Assembly (NCBI GenBank): GCA_902826155.1
Contig: CADEDU010000115.1
Location: 1-17,618 of the forward strand
Origin: an uncultured beta proteobacterium
Lineage (GTDB): Bacteria; Pseudomonadota; Gammaproteobacteria; Burkholderiales; SG8-39
Direction: 5' to 3'
Length of the DNA: 17,618 nt
Positions 1 through 6,942 of the stretch are shown one piece after another (the first letter of the stretch is position 1; every line of letters begins with the position of its first letter). The translations under genes were made by a program, and so were the position numbers. The notes under the pieces are model-generated. The model was not told the origin of the DNA. It was given only the letters and a program-made list of their open reading frames with translations, and ran no database searches.

Positions 1-1449
1 GCCGTCGTGTCCGGCATGGGTTGTTGAGGCAGCTGCACGCCCGCCGTGTTGCGGGTCAGTGCGGTGGCCGAGAAGGCCGGTATCCCTTCGGCGACGCTGG
101 TGTGCGAGGGCTTCGTGCGCCAGGCCAAGGCAACGTCGGTGGGCCTGGGTACACCCGATCTGCCGCTGGCCGTCGTGCCCGGCCATCCCGATGTGCAGTC
201 GCGCGATGAGCTCACGCAGAACGTCGCGCGCGTCACGCTCGAGCAAGTGGTGCGCTGCCTCACCAATGCCACGGCCATGGAAGACAGCGCGGCCGAACCC
301 GATCCGCAGGCGATCGTGTTCGAGGGTTCGTTCGACGCCGTGAATCGGCACTACTACGACAAGCTCTGGAGCGACGGCCTGCCGATCGTGCCGCCGACGC
401 GCGCGCGTATCGAATCGTTCCTCGCCTTCACCGACCGCAAGCCTAACGACGTGCTCGGCGTGCTGCTACCCGACAACCGCGCGGCCACCGTGTGGAACGT
501 CGCGGTCAACGGCGTCATGGCCGGCTGCCGGCCGCAGTACATGCCGGTGCTGGTGGCATTGGTGGAGGCGATGGCCGATCCGCGTTACGGGGTCGAGCAC
601 AGCGGCAACACGCCGGGATCGGAGACGCAGATCATCCTCAATGGCCCGCTCATCAAGCAGTTGGGCTTCAACTACGAGCAGGGCGCATTGCGCGACGGCT
701 TCCAGGCGAACACCTCGATCGGGCGGTTCTGGCGGCTGTATCTGCGCAACGTCGCAGGCTTCCTGCCGCATCACACCGACAAGGGCACCTTCGGCGGCAC
801 CTGGCGGGTGGTGCTCGCCGAGAACGAGGACGCGCTGGGCGAGATCGGCTGGCCGTCGATCGCCGCAGAAGCCGGTGTGCCGGCCGGCGACAGCGCGGTC
901 ACTATCGCGCGCTTCACCGGCGGCCACGTGATCGTGTCGGTGTTCGGCGACACCGCGCAGGCGTGCCTGCCCTACCTCGTGGATTCGATCGTCAGCTACA
1001 GCGGCTGGGAGCTGATCTTCACCGTCGGCCTGGCAACGGGCACTTATCAGCCGCTGTTGATCCTCTCGCCGATCATCGCACGCACCATCGCACGATCGGG
1101 GATGACCAAGCGCGACGTGCAGCAGCATCTGTTCGATCACGCCCGCATTCCCGCGCGCGTGTTCGAGCGCTACATCACCGGTTGGACCAATCTCGTGCCG
1201 GGCCCGCGAACACTGGCCGACTATGCCGCGATCGGCAAGGCGCCCAAGGTGTTCGGCGCCTCACGCGATCCGGAGCGGCTGGTGCCGATCGTCGCGCGCC
1301 CCGAAGACTTCCGCATCGCGGTGAGCGGCGACCCGTTGCGCACCAACTGCTACTTCCTCGCGCACAACGGCATGCTCGGCTTCACCACGACCAAGTCGGT
1401 GCGCCTGCCGCGCGACTGGGCGGCGAAGCTCGGCGCGGCGGAGCGCTGA
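1..1449 (+). CDS. UGSC-family selenoprotein (5' end outside window), fused to a large C-terminal domain
   Basis: Frame 1 is open from base 1 and reads AVVSGMGC-TGA-GSCTP, then continues unbroken to the TGA at 1447-1449. The in-frame TGA (25-27) sits exactly at U of the U-G-S-C signature, with redox partner Cys three residues later. A SECIS-like hairpin follows at once. Codons 1-88 look like a small alpha/beta redox domain (AGIPSATLVCEGF, then LGTPDLPLAVVPGHP), as I recall for UGSC proteins. From about codon 105 a second region of some 375 residues begins, with DGLPIVPPT at codons 125-133. Its function is unknown to me. No signal peptide can be judged because the N-terminus is cut off. A GTG at 46 could be called as a start, but it lies inside the conserved domain and would discard the active site. 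Known: the family is a predicted thiol/selenol redox group with no settled substrate. Inferred: Sec is inserted here, which requires selA, selB, selC and selD elsewhere in the genome. Alternative: a pseudogene with a nonsense mutation, less likely given the motif position and the hairpin. Confidence 0.85.
33..64 (+). promoter_or_regulatory. Candidate bacterial SECIS element
   Basis: A stem-loop starts five nucleotides after the in-frame TGA. The upper stem is 39-44 (GCCCGC) with 51-56 (GCGGGT), which is five Watson-Crick pairs plus a G-U. The lower stem is 33-38 with 59-64, including one U-G pair, and is separated from the upper stem by a two-base bulge (57-58) on the 3' side. The apical loop at 45-50 is CGUGUU, with G as its second base. 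Seventeen bases separate the TGA from the loop. Both the loop G and this spacing match the usual requirements for a bacterial SECIS element bound by SelB. The pairing was found by eye; no folding energy was calculated. Confidence 0.72.
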
Positions 1450-1464
1450 AAAACCAAGGACCTG

Positions 1465-2121
1465 TCAGGCCGCCTTGTACGTGTCGAGCTTGATGCGCTC
1501 GCGTTCCATCACCGTCATCACCGGCGCGGCACTCATCACCTTGTCGACATAGGCGCGATACGCCGGCATCGAATTGGGATCGACGCCCGCATAGCCGCCC
1601 CAGCGCAGCAGGGTGAACGCATACGCATCGTGCACCGACACGTGCTCGCCGAAGAAGAACGGTTTGGCCGCACCGATCCAGCTCTGCACCCGCTCCAGGC
1701 AATTGCGGAAATTCCTGATGCCCACCTTGCGCACCTCGGCCTGCCCCGCTTCGCTGTCGGCGAAGTATTTCGGCAGGAACACGTGCGTGAACGTGGTGTG
1801 CGCGGTGCTGTTCATCCAGGCCAGTTGAGAGAGCGCCTGGGCGCGCGCCCATGATTCGGTCGGCAGCAAACCGGCCTTCGGATACTGCCGGTCGAGGTAA
1901 TCGCAGATCGCAACGATCTGCGTGAGCGGCTTACCGTCGACGACCAGCACCGGCACCTGGCCATTCGGATTCATCGCCAGGTACTCCGGCGTCTGATGCT
2001 CGCCCTTGTGCAGCTTGACCATCTTGGGCTCGAACGCAGTGCCGGTGGCTGCTTTGATGATTTCGAGGGCGACGTGCGGCACGAATGAGCACGCACCGGG
2101 GGCGAAATACAGTTCGATCAT
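1465..2121 (-). CDS. Glutathione S-transferase, beta-class-like
   Basis: This 218-residue cytosolic protein conjugates or reduces substrates with glutathione. The N-terminus MIELYFAPGACSFVPHVALE aligns with the PGxCS stretch of bacterial beta-class enzymes, and Cys11 is equivalent to their active-site Cys10. The thioredoxin-fold half continues with NPNGQVPVL, the cis-proline glutathione-binding segment, followed by LTQIVAICDYL. The all-helical C-terminal half contains VSVHDAYAF, the conserved aspartate-containing folding motif. The start at 2121 is preferred over longer in-frame options because the family begins here and AGGAG (complement of 2132-2136) lies ten bases upstream. It converges on the UGSC gene with only 15 bases between the stops, and is divergent from the TRAP genes. 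Substrate unknown. Confidence 0.9.
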   Translation of the reverse strand: MIELYFAPGACSFVPHVALEIIKAATGTAFEPKMVKLHKGEHQTPEYLAMNPNGQVPVLVVDGKPLTQIVAICDYLDRQYPKAGLLPTESWARAQALSQLAWMNSTAHTTFTHVFLPKYFADSEAGQAEVRKVGIRNFRNCLERVQSWIGAAKPFFFGEHVSVHDAYAFTLLRWGGYAGVDPNSMPAYRAYVDKVMSAAPVMTVMERERIKLDTYKAA

Positions 2122-2401
2122 GGTTTGAAAGCTCCTGTTCAGCGTTGAATCGTCGGCCGCCAATGCCTGAAGAGCGCTTCCGGAAGTCGGCCGCGCTGCC
2201 AGGCACATGCTACCCGCTCGCGAGCCGCGGATCATCACCCGCAGTTTCGGAGCCCCGCAACGCGCGTGATGGACACTCGCATGGCTCGCTTACGTCGAGC
2301 CGCACCCGTGAATGATCCGATTCAATGCGCTAAGCTCCACGCGGAGCCGCCCATCGATCCCGCTCGATCGAGGCGAGACACCACACAACGAGGAGACAAC
2401 G
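2122..2401. other. Divergent intergenic region, gst / dctP
   Basis: This 280-base gene-free stretch must carry the promoters of the minus-strand GST and the plus-strand TRAP operon. I see no convincing sigma-70 pair. Structured sites are visible: a 6-bp stem GGCTCG/CGAGCC at 2283-2301, a 5-bp stem GCTCC/GGAGC at 2334-2347 and the perfect palindrome CTCGATCGAG at 2363-2372. Any of these might be an operator, but none matches a regulator I recognise. AGGAG at about 2390-2395 serves dctP. Confidence 0.4.
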
Positions 2402-3487
2402 ATGCGACAGTGGCTTGGAACGGCCGTGCGGACCGCAACCTCGATCGGGGTCGCAGGGCTGCTGGCGGCAGCGCCTCACGATGCACTTGCCGACAAGTTC
2501 TCGTTCAAGATCGCCTCGGGGCACGGAACAAACTGGGTATTCGTGCAACTCACCCAGGAGTACTTCGTTCCCGAAGTGAAGAAACGCGCCAAGGAAAAGG
2601 GCCACGACGTCGAGTTCGTCGAAGGCTGGGCCGGCGCGATGGTGAAACCCACCGAGGTGCTCGAGGGCCTGCAATCGGGCATCGTCGACATCGGCGTCTA
2701 CTGCATCTGCCATGAGGCGCAGAAGCTCGCGCTGCACAACTTCCCGTCGAGCCTGCCATTCGGCCCTGGCGATCCCGAGATCTCGCTCAAGGCGACGCGC
2801 AAGGTCTACGACACGATCCCCGAGCTGAACCAGGTCTACGAGAAGCGGTACGGGCAGAAGAATCTCGCTCTGGTGCCGATCGAGACCTACAACATCATCA
2901 CCAATTTTCCGATCAAGGGTCCGCTCGATCTCAAGGGCAAGAAAATCGGCGCCGCCGGCCCGAATTCGTTCTGGGTGGAGAACGTCGGCGCGCTGCCGAC
3001 CATGGTGCTGGGGCCCGACATCTACACGTCGTTCCAGAGCAAGCTGATCGACGGCATGCTGATTTTCACCAGCTCGATGGACCAGTTGAAGCTCTATGAC
3101 GTGGCGCCCTATGTCGTGAAGACCGACTTCGGCTCGACGACACACATCAACCTCAACATCAGCAATCGCACGCTCGGCAAGCTGCCCAAGCCGATGGTCG
3201 ACATCATCATGCAGGTGGGGCGCGACATGGAAGCGCGCGCCGGCAAGTTCGTGCGCGATCACGATGCCAAGTACATCGCGCTGGTGCAGAAGAACGGCGG
3301 CAAGTTCGTGGACATCGCCCCGGATCAGCGCCGCCTATGGGCACAGATCATCGCGGCCACCCCCGGCGAGATCGGCACGAAAGTGGAGAAGGAGACCAAG
3401 CTCCCGATGCGCAAGGTGCAGAAAGCCTACGTTGATGCGACCACGGCGCTCGGTCACACCTGGCCCGCGGTGTTCAAGCTCGACTAG
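2402..3487 (+). CDS. dctP: TRAP transporter periplasmic solute-binding protein (DctP family)
   Basis: This 361-residue extracytoplasmic receptor captures a small, probably organic-acid-like ligand and delivers it to the DctQ-DctM permease. Residues 1-30 form a Sec signal peptide (basic MRQWLGTAVR, hydrophobic core, likely cleavage after ALA30). The mature part shows the DctP layout: ligand lobe with LEGLQSGIVDIG at about 88-98, hinge segment LDLKGKKIGAAG at 175-186, and GALPTMVLGPDIYTSFQSKLIDG at about 196-218. The canonical arginine of the hinge motif (usually K-x-R, which salt-bridges the ligand carboxylate) is Gly183 here, with the following loop about two residues shorter than in SiaP. 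Two cysteines (101 and 103) are unusual for the family. AGGAG precedes the ATG, and longer upstream starts would bury the signal peptide. The ligand cannot be named. Confidence 0.88.
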   Translation: MRQWLGTAVRTATSIGVAGLLAAAPHDALADKFSFKIASGHGTNWVFVQLTQEYFVPEVKKRAKEKGHDVEFVEGWAGAMVKPTEVLEGLQSGIVDIGVYCICHEAQKLALHNFPSSLPFGPGDPEISLKATRKVYDTIPELNQVYEKRYGQKNLALVPIETYNIITNFPIKGPLDLKGKKIGAAGPNSFWVENVGALPTMVLGPDIYTSFQSKLIDGMLIFTSSMDQLKLYDVAPYVVKTDFGSTTHINLNISNRTLGKLPKPMVDIIMQVGRDMEARAGKFVRDHDAKYIALVQKNGGKFVDIAPDQRRLWAQIIAATPGEIGTKVEKETKLPMRKVQKAYVDATTALGHTWPAVFKLD

Positions 3488-3495
3488 CGCTCGAC

Positions 3496-4014
3496 ATGGC
3501 GCGTCTCACGCGGTGGCTCGACAGTCTGGCGCGGGCCACGATGATCCTTGCCGCGTTCTGCGCCTTCGCGCTCGCGTTCCTGATCCTCGTCGATGTGAGC
3601 GCGCGGGCACTCAGCATCAAGTTCTATGGCGTTGCCGAGTACGTGCGCAACACGATCATCGTCATCGTGTTCCTGCAGGCGCCGTACGCGGTGCGCATCG
3701 CAAGCATGCTCCGAGTGGACATCTTCGTGAACGCGCTCCCCGACCGGCTGCGCGGCCCGCTCATCATCCTGGGCAACGTACTGGGCCTGGTGTTCTTCGC
3801 GGGCATCGCCGCCGGCGCGCTGCCGCCTGCCATCGATGCCTGGGTCAACGACGAATTCGAAGGCGAAGGCGTGGTCCGCGTGGCGGCATGGCCGGCACGC
3901 TTCGCGATCGTCTACGGGTGCAGCCTTTCCGCGCTGTTCTACCTGGTGCGCATCATCGAACGCTGGCAAGGGCGCGAACGGCCGCCTTCAACAGACGCAA
4001 TGCCACAACACTGA
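3496..4014 (+). CDS. dctQ: TRAP transporter small permease subunit (DctQ family)
   Basis: This 172-residue inner-membrane protein has four predicted helices (about residues 13-35, 46-66, 86-108 and 130-152) and a short polar C-tail. That is the normal size and topology for the small TRAP subunit that pairs with DctM. Typical features are the amphipathic basic N-terminus (MARLTRWLDSLAR), the DVSAR stretch after helix 1 and GVAEYVRN before helix 2. Only eight bases separate it from the dctP stop, so the two are co-transcribed. The ribosome site is weak, suggesting translational coupling to dctP. Sequence is poorly conserved in this family, so position between dctP and dctM adds much of the support. 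Confidence 0.85.
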   Translation: MARLTRWLDSLARATMILAAFCAFALAFLILVDVSARALSIKFYGVAEYVRNTIIVIVFLQAPYAVRIASMLRVDIFVNALPDRLRGPLIILGNVLGLVFFAGIAAGALPPAIDAWVNDEFEGEGVVRVAAWPARFAIVYGCSLSALFYLVRIIERWQGRERPPSTDAMPQH

Positions 4015-4074
4015 GGGGCGTTCTCGCTTCGCGAGGATTGACCGCTCCATAACAGCAAACAAAGGGAGACGCGC
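4015..4074 (+). other. Spacer between dctQ and dctM with small hairpin
   Basis: The 60-base spacer is longer than the other gaps in this operon. It contains a perfect 5-bp stem CTCGC-TTC-GCGAG at 4023-4035 and the dctM ribosome site AAGGGAG near 4062-4068. The hairpin may be a processing or stability element between the two membrane subunits, or may be chance. Confidence 0.3.
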
Positions 4075-5418
4075 GTGGGCCTCACCACGTACTTGCTGCT
4101 CGCGCTGATGCTCGTGCTGGTGTTCGCGGGCGTCGAGATCGCCGTGTGCCTGGGCATCATCGCGTTCCTGGCACTGTATCTCTCGACCGGTGATCTCGAA
4201 CTCACCATGTCGTTTCTGTCGAGCACCGCCTACGAGGCGCTGCGCGACTACGTGTTCGCGGTCATTCCGCTGTTCCTGCTGATGGGCGAATTCATCGCCC
4301 GCTCGGGAATCGCTGCCGACCTGTTCTGGGCCATCGACAAAGGCATGCGCCGCGTGGTGGGGCGCCTCGCGTACGCAACGATCGCGGGCAACGTCGTGTT
4401 CGGTTTCGTGACGGGCACGAGCGTCGCCTCGGCCACCACGTTCACCAGCATTGCCTACCCGCAGATGAAGCGCTTCGGGTACGACCGGCCGTTCGCGCTC
4501 GGACTGATTGCAGGCAGTGCGTGCCTGGGCATGTTGATCCCACCCAGCATTCTGATGGTCGTCTGGGGCATCCTCACCGAACAGTCGATCGGACATCTGT
4601 TTCTTGCGGGCGTGATCCCTGGTCTGCTGCTGGCGCTGTTCATGACGATTCACGTGTTCATCGTCTATCTGGTGCGGCCGCAGTGGTTGGGCGAGGGGCG
4701 CGGCACGGAGAAGCCGGCGGTCGACATGAGCCGGGCGATTCTGGGCGATCGTGAGGCCCCGACCCCCGCCCAACTCGTGTTCAGCATGTTGGGATTCGTC
4801 GCGATCATCATGGGCGCGCTCGGCGGCATCTGGCTTGGTTTTTTCACGCCTACCGAAGGCGCGGGGATGGGCGCGCTGATCGCGCTGGCCGTGAGCGTCA
4901 TGAAAGGCATGCGCTGGCCACAGATCAAGGAATCGGTGCTCGCCGTAGCGCGGACCGCCACGCCGCTGCTCGTGATCGTCTTTGCCGCGCAACTCTACTC
5001 GCGGACGCTGTCGATGAGCGGTATCGGCCTCACGCTGCAGAACGGCATGCTCGAATCGGGCCTGCCCGACTGGGGCATCATGCTCTTCATGATCGGGGTG
5101 TGGTTCGTGCTCGGGATGCTGATCGACTCGATCTCGATCATGCTTCTCACCGTGCCGATCTTCGCGCCGGTGGCCGCCAAGCTCGGCGTAGATCCGCTGG
5201 TCTTCGCGATGGTCGGCATCCTGGTGATCGAGGCAGGACTGCTGACACCGCCATTCGGCATCATCGTCTATGCCGTGAAGGCGGTGGTTGGCAGCGAGGA
5301 CGTCCCGATGGGCAAGATTTTCATGGCCTCGACGCCGTTCTGGATGTATCTGCTGCTACTCAACATCCTGCTCTTCGCGTTTCCCGGCATCGCCACCTAT
5401 CTGCCGCGAACGCTCTGA
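4075..5418 (+). CDS. dctM: TRAP transporter large permease subunit (DctM family)
   Basis: This 447-residue, highly hydrophobic inner-membrane protein forms the ion-coupled transport channel of the TRAP system, with the sodium and substrate sites expected here. Family hallmarks include FVTGTSVASATTFTSIAYPQM (about 112-132), where other members carry a SGSS-type stretch, then KRFGYDRPFALGLIAGSACLG and LIPPSILMVVWGILTEQSIGHLF. A matching second half ends in LTPPFGIIVYAVKAV. Size fits the usual 425-450 residues. Translation starts at GTG 4075, supported by AAGGGAG seven to ten bases upstream and by the usual short N-terminus before helix 1. It is the last gene of the dctPQM unit and ends 27 bases from the convergent narI stop. 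No clear terminator hairpin lies between them. Confidence 0.93.
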   Translation: MGLTTYLLLALMLVLVFAGVEIAVCLGIIAFLALYLSTGDLELTMSFLSSTAYEALRDYVFAVIPLFLLMGEFIARSGIAADLFWAIDKGMRRVVGRLAYATIAGNVVFGFVTGTSVASATTFTSIAYPQMKRFGYDRPFALGLIAGSACLGMLIPPSILMVVWGILTEQSIGHLFLAGVIPGLLLALFMTIHVFIVYLVRPQWLGEGRGTEKPAVDMSRAILGDREAPTPAQLVFSMLGFVAIIMGALGGIWLGFFTPTEGAGMGALIALAVSVMKGMRWPQIKESVLAVARTATPLLVIVFAAQLYSRTLSMSGIGLTLQNGMLESGLPDWGIMLFMIGVWFVLGMLIDSISIMLLTVPIFAPVAAKLGVDPLVFAMVGILVIEAGLLTPPFGIIVYAVKAVVGSEDVPMGKIFMASTPFWMYLLLLNILLFAFPGIATYLPRTL

Positions 5419-5445
5419 GCGGCGCTGAATCGCAGGTATCGCCGG

Positions 5446-6174
5446 CTACTCCGTGCGCGCCTGCAACGCCGCGGCGCGTCCACCGCCTGCCGGTCGTGCC
5501 CGCACGATCTGGTAACCCGGCCGCCAGATGTAGCGCACCGGCGCACTCAGCATGTGCACCAGCCGCGTGAACGGGAAGATCAGGAAGATCGTGAGCCCGA
5601 GGAACAGGTGCAGCTTGAACACCCAGTGCACATCCGCGATCAACGCCGCAGCGCCGGTGTTGAAGGTGAGGATGCCCTGCGCCCAGCTCATGAACTTGAC
5701 CATCTCGTGGCCGTCGAGATGCCCCATCGACAGCGGAATGGTCAGCAGGCCGAGCACCAGTTGAATCCACAGCAGCACGATCACCGCATCATCGCCAAAC
5801 GTCGACGTGGCCCGGATGCGCGCATCGAACAACCGTCGCTGCACGAGCATCGTGGCCCCGATCAGTGCCATGACGCCCGCCACACCGCCGACGATGATCG
5901 CCATGAGTTGCTTGGCGCCATGACTGATGCCGACCATCTCGAACAGCTGGATCGGCGTGAGCAGACCACCCAGATGCCCGAAGAACACGATCAGCACGCC
6001 GGCGTGGAACAGCACCGAACCGACGATCAACTGGCGCCGCCGCAGCAGTTGGCTCGACCCCGAGCGCCACGTGTACGGCTCGCGGTCGTAACGCAGGATC
6101 GACCCGATGACGAGAACCGCGAGGGCGATATACGGATAGATGCCGAACACCAGGGTGTGCAGATAGTTCGCCAT
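5446..6174 (-). CDS. narI: Respiratory nitrate reductase gamma subunit (di-haem cytochrome b)
   Basis: This 242-residue, five-helix membrane protein oxidises quinol at the periplasmic side and passes electrons through two b haems to NarH. The four haem-ligand histidines are all present: His57 and His67 (LFHAGVLIVFFGH), His189 (FKLH) and His207 (TRLVH), matching His56, 66, 187 and 205 of the E. coli protein within two positions. The C-terminus YQIVRAR is also typical. The start has a strong GGGAG site just upstream, and the gene follows narJ with a nine-base gap, as last gene of the operon. Length is slightly above the E. coli protein because of an Ala/Arg-rich tail. Confidence 0.96.
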   Translation of the reverse strand: MANYLHTLVFGIYPYIALAVLVIGSILRYDREPYTWRSGSSQLLRRRQLIVGSVLFHAGVLIVFFGHLGGLLTPIQLFEMVGISHGAKQLMAIIVGGVAGVMALIGATMLVQRRLFDARIRATSTFGDDAVIVLLWIQLVLGLLTIPLSMGHLDGHEMVKFMSWAQGILTFNTGAAALIADVHWVFKLHLFLGLTIFLIFPFTRLVHMLSAPVRYIWRPGYQIVRARPAGGGRAAALQARTE

Positions 6175-6183
6175 GACCGCTCC

Positions 6184-6942
6184 CTATAGCGACTCGAAAC
6201 GCGGCTGGCCGGCGCCGCGCGGAAGAACACGGATGCGTGAGACGCCGTCGCCCTCGCCTGCGGGGGCACATGCCGCGCCCGGCCCGAAACCGACCGGCCG
6301 GTCTTCCCAGAGCCGGTCGAGCGCCGTGAAGTCGGTCGGATCGTCGCCTGCCCCTTCGGGACGCACGTCTTGCGGCTGCACTTCATCCGCCATTCCACCT
6401 TCGGCGCGCTCATCACCGGCTTCGACGCTCGCCAGCTGCTCAAGTGCCAGAAACACCGCTGCATACGGACTCTTGCGACGTGCCAGCCTCTCCGCCAGTG
6501 CACGCACGATATTGAGCGGTTGCCCCAGCAACTCGGCGGCGTGCTCCGGCGGCAACGTCGACAGGAACTCCAGGAACACCGGCAGGTAGTCGGGCAGCTC
6601 GCTCGCCACCAGGACCATGCCGTGCTCGGCGTAGAGCTGGTGCAGATCGACCATCGCCTGTCCGCGGTCGCGACTCTCGCCGTGCACGTGCTCGAACAGA
6701 TGCAACGACAACGAGCGGGTGCGATCGAAGAGCAGCACATAGCGCTCCTGCAGCTCGAACAGATCGTCGAGCGCGAGCCCGCTGATCAAGCTGCGCAGGC
6801 CGGCGAGTTCCGGTTCAAGCAGCGCTCCCTCGGCTTCCAGTGCCTCGCGCAGCTCGCCCGCGGCGCGTTGCATCTCGGCGGTGGGATAGCTCAACAACAC
6901 GGCCAGGGTCCGCAGCGTCTGCGTCATCGATAGCGGTTTCAT
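6184..6942 (-). CDS. narJ: Nitrate reductase molybdenum cofactor assembly chaperone
   Basis: This 252-residue soluble chaperone binds apo-NarGH and assists molybdenum cofactor insertion and attachment to NarI; it is not part of the final enzyme. The helical core is recognisable from LAVLLSYPTAEM (about 12-23) through ERYVLLFDRTRSLSLHLFEHVHGESRDRG and LPDYLPVFLEFLS, the signature region of NarJ. The C-terminal third is acidic and low in conservation, as in other members. The start at 6942 forms an ATGA overlap with the narH stop, indicating translational coupling. A second Met at 6927 is possible but lacks that arrangement. Confidence 0.95.
   Translation of the reverse strand: MKPLSMTQTLRTLAVLLSYPTAEMQRAAGELREALEAEGALLEPELAGLRSLISGLALDDLFELQERYVLLFDRTRSLSLHLFEHVHGESRDRGQAMVDLHQLYAEHGMVLVASELPDYLPVFLEFLSTLPPEHAAELLGQPLNIVRALAERLARRKSPYAAVFLALEQLASVEAGDERAEGGMADEVQPQDVRPEGAGDDPTDFTALDRLWEDRPVGFGPGAACAPAGEGDGVSRIRVLPRGAGQPRFESL

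Noticed and set aside
46..48. GTG as the start of the first gene, giving a 467-residue protein
   Set aside because: It lies inside the conserved UGSC domain, cuts off the U-G-S-C motif, and the GTG falls in the loop of the SECIS-like hairpin. The frame is open further upstream apart from the TGA.
21..209. Small overlapping ORF of 62 codons on the plus strand
   Set aside because: It is in another frame of the UGSC gene, Arg/Gly-rich with no family features; a high-GC shadow.
1450..1464. Terminator between the convergent UGSC and GST genes
   Set aside because: Only 15 bases with a short A-run and no stem.
5419..5445. Terminator between convergent dctM and narI
   Set aside because: No convincing hairpin or T-run in the 27-base gap.
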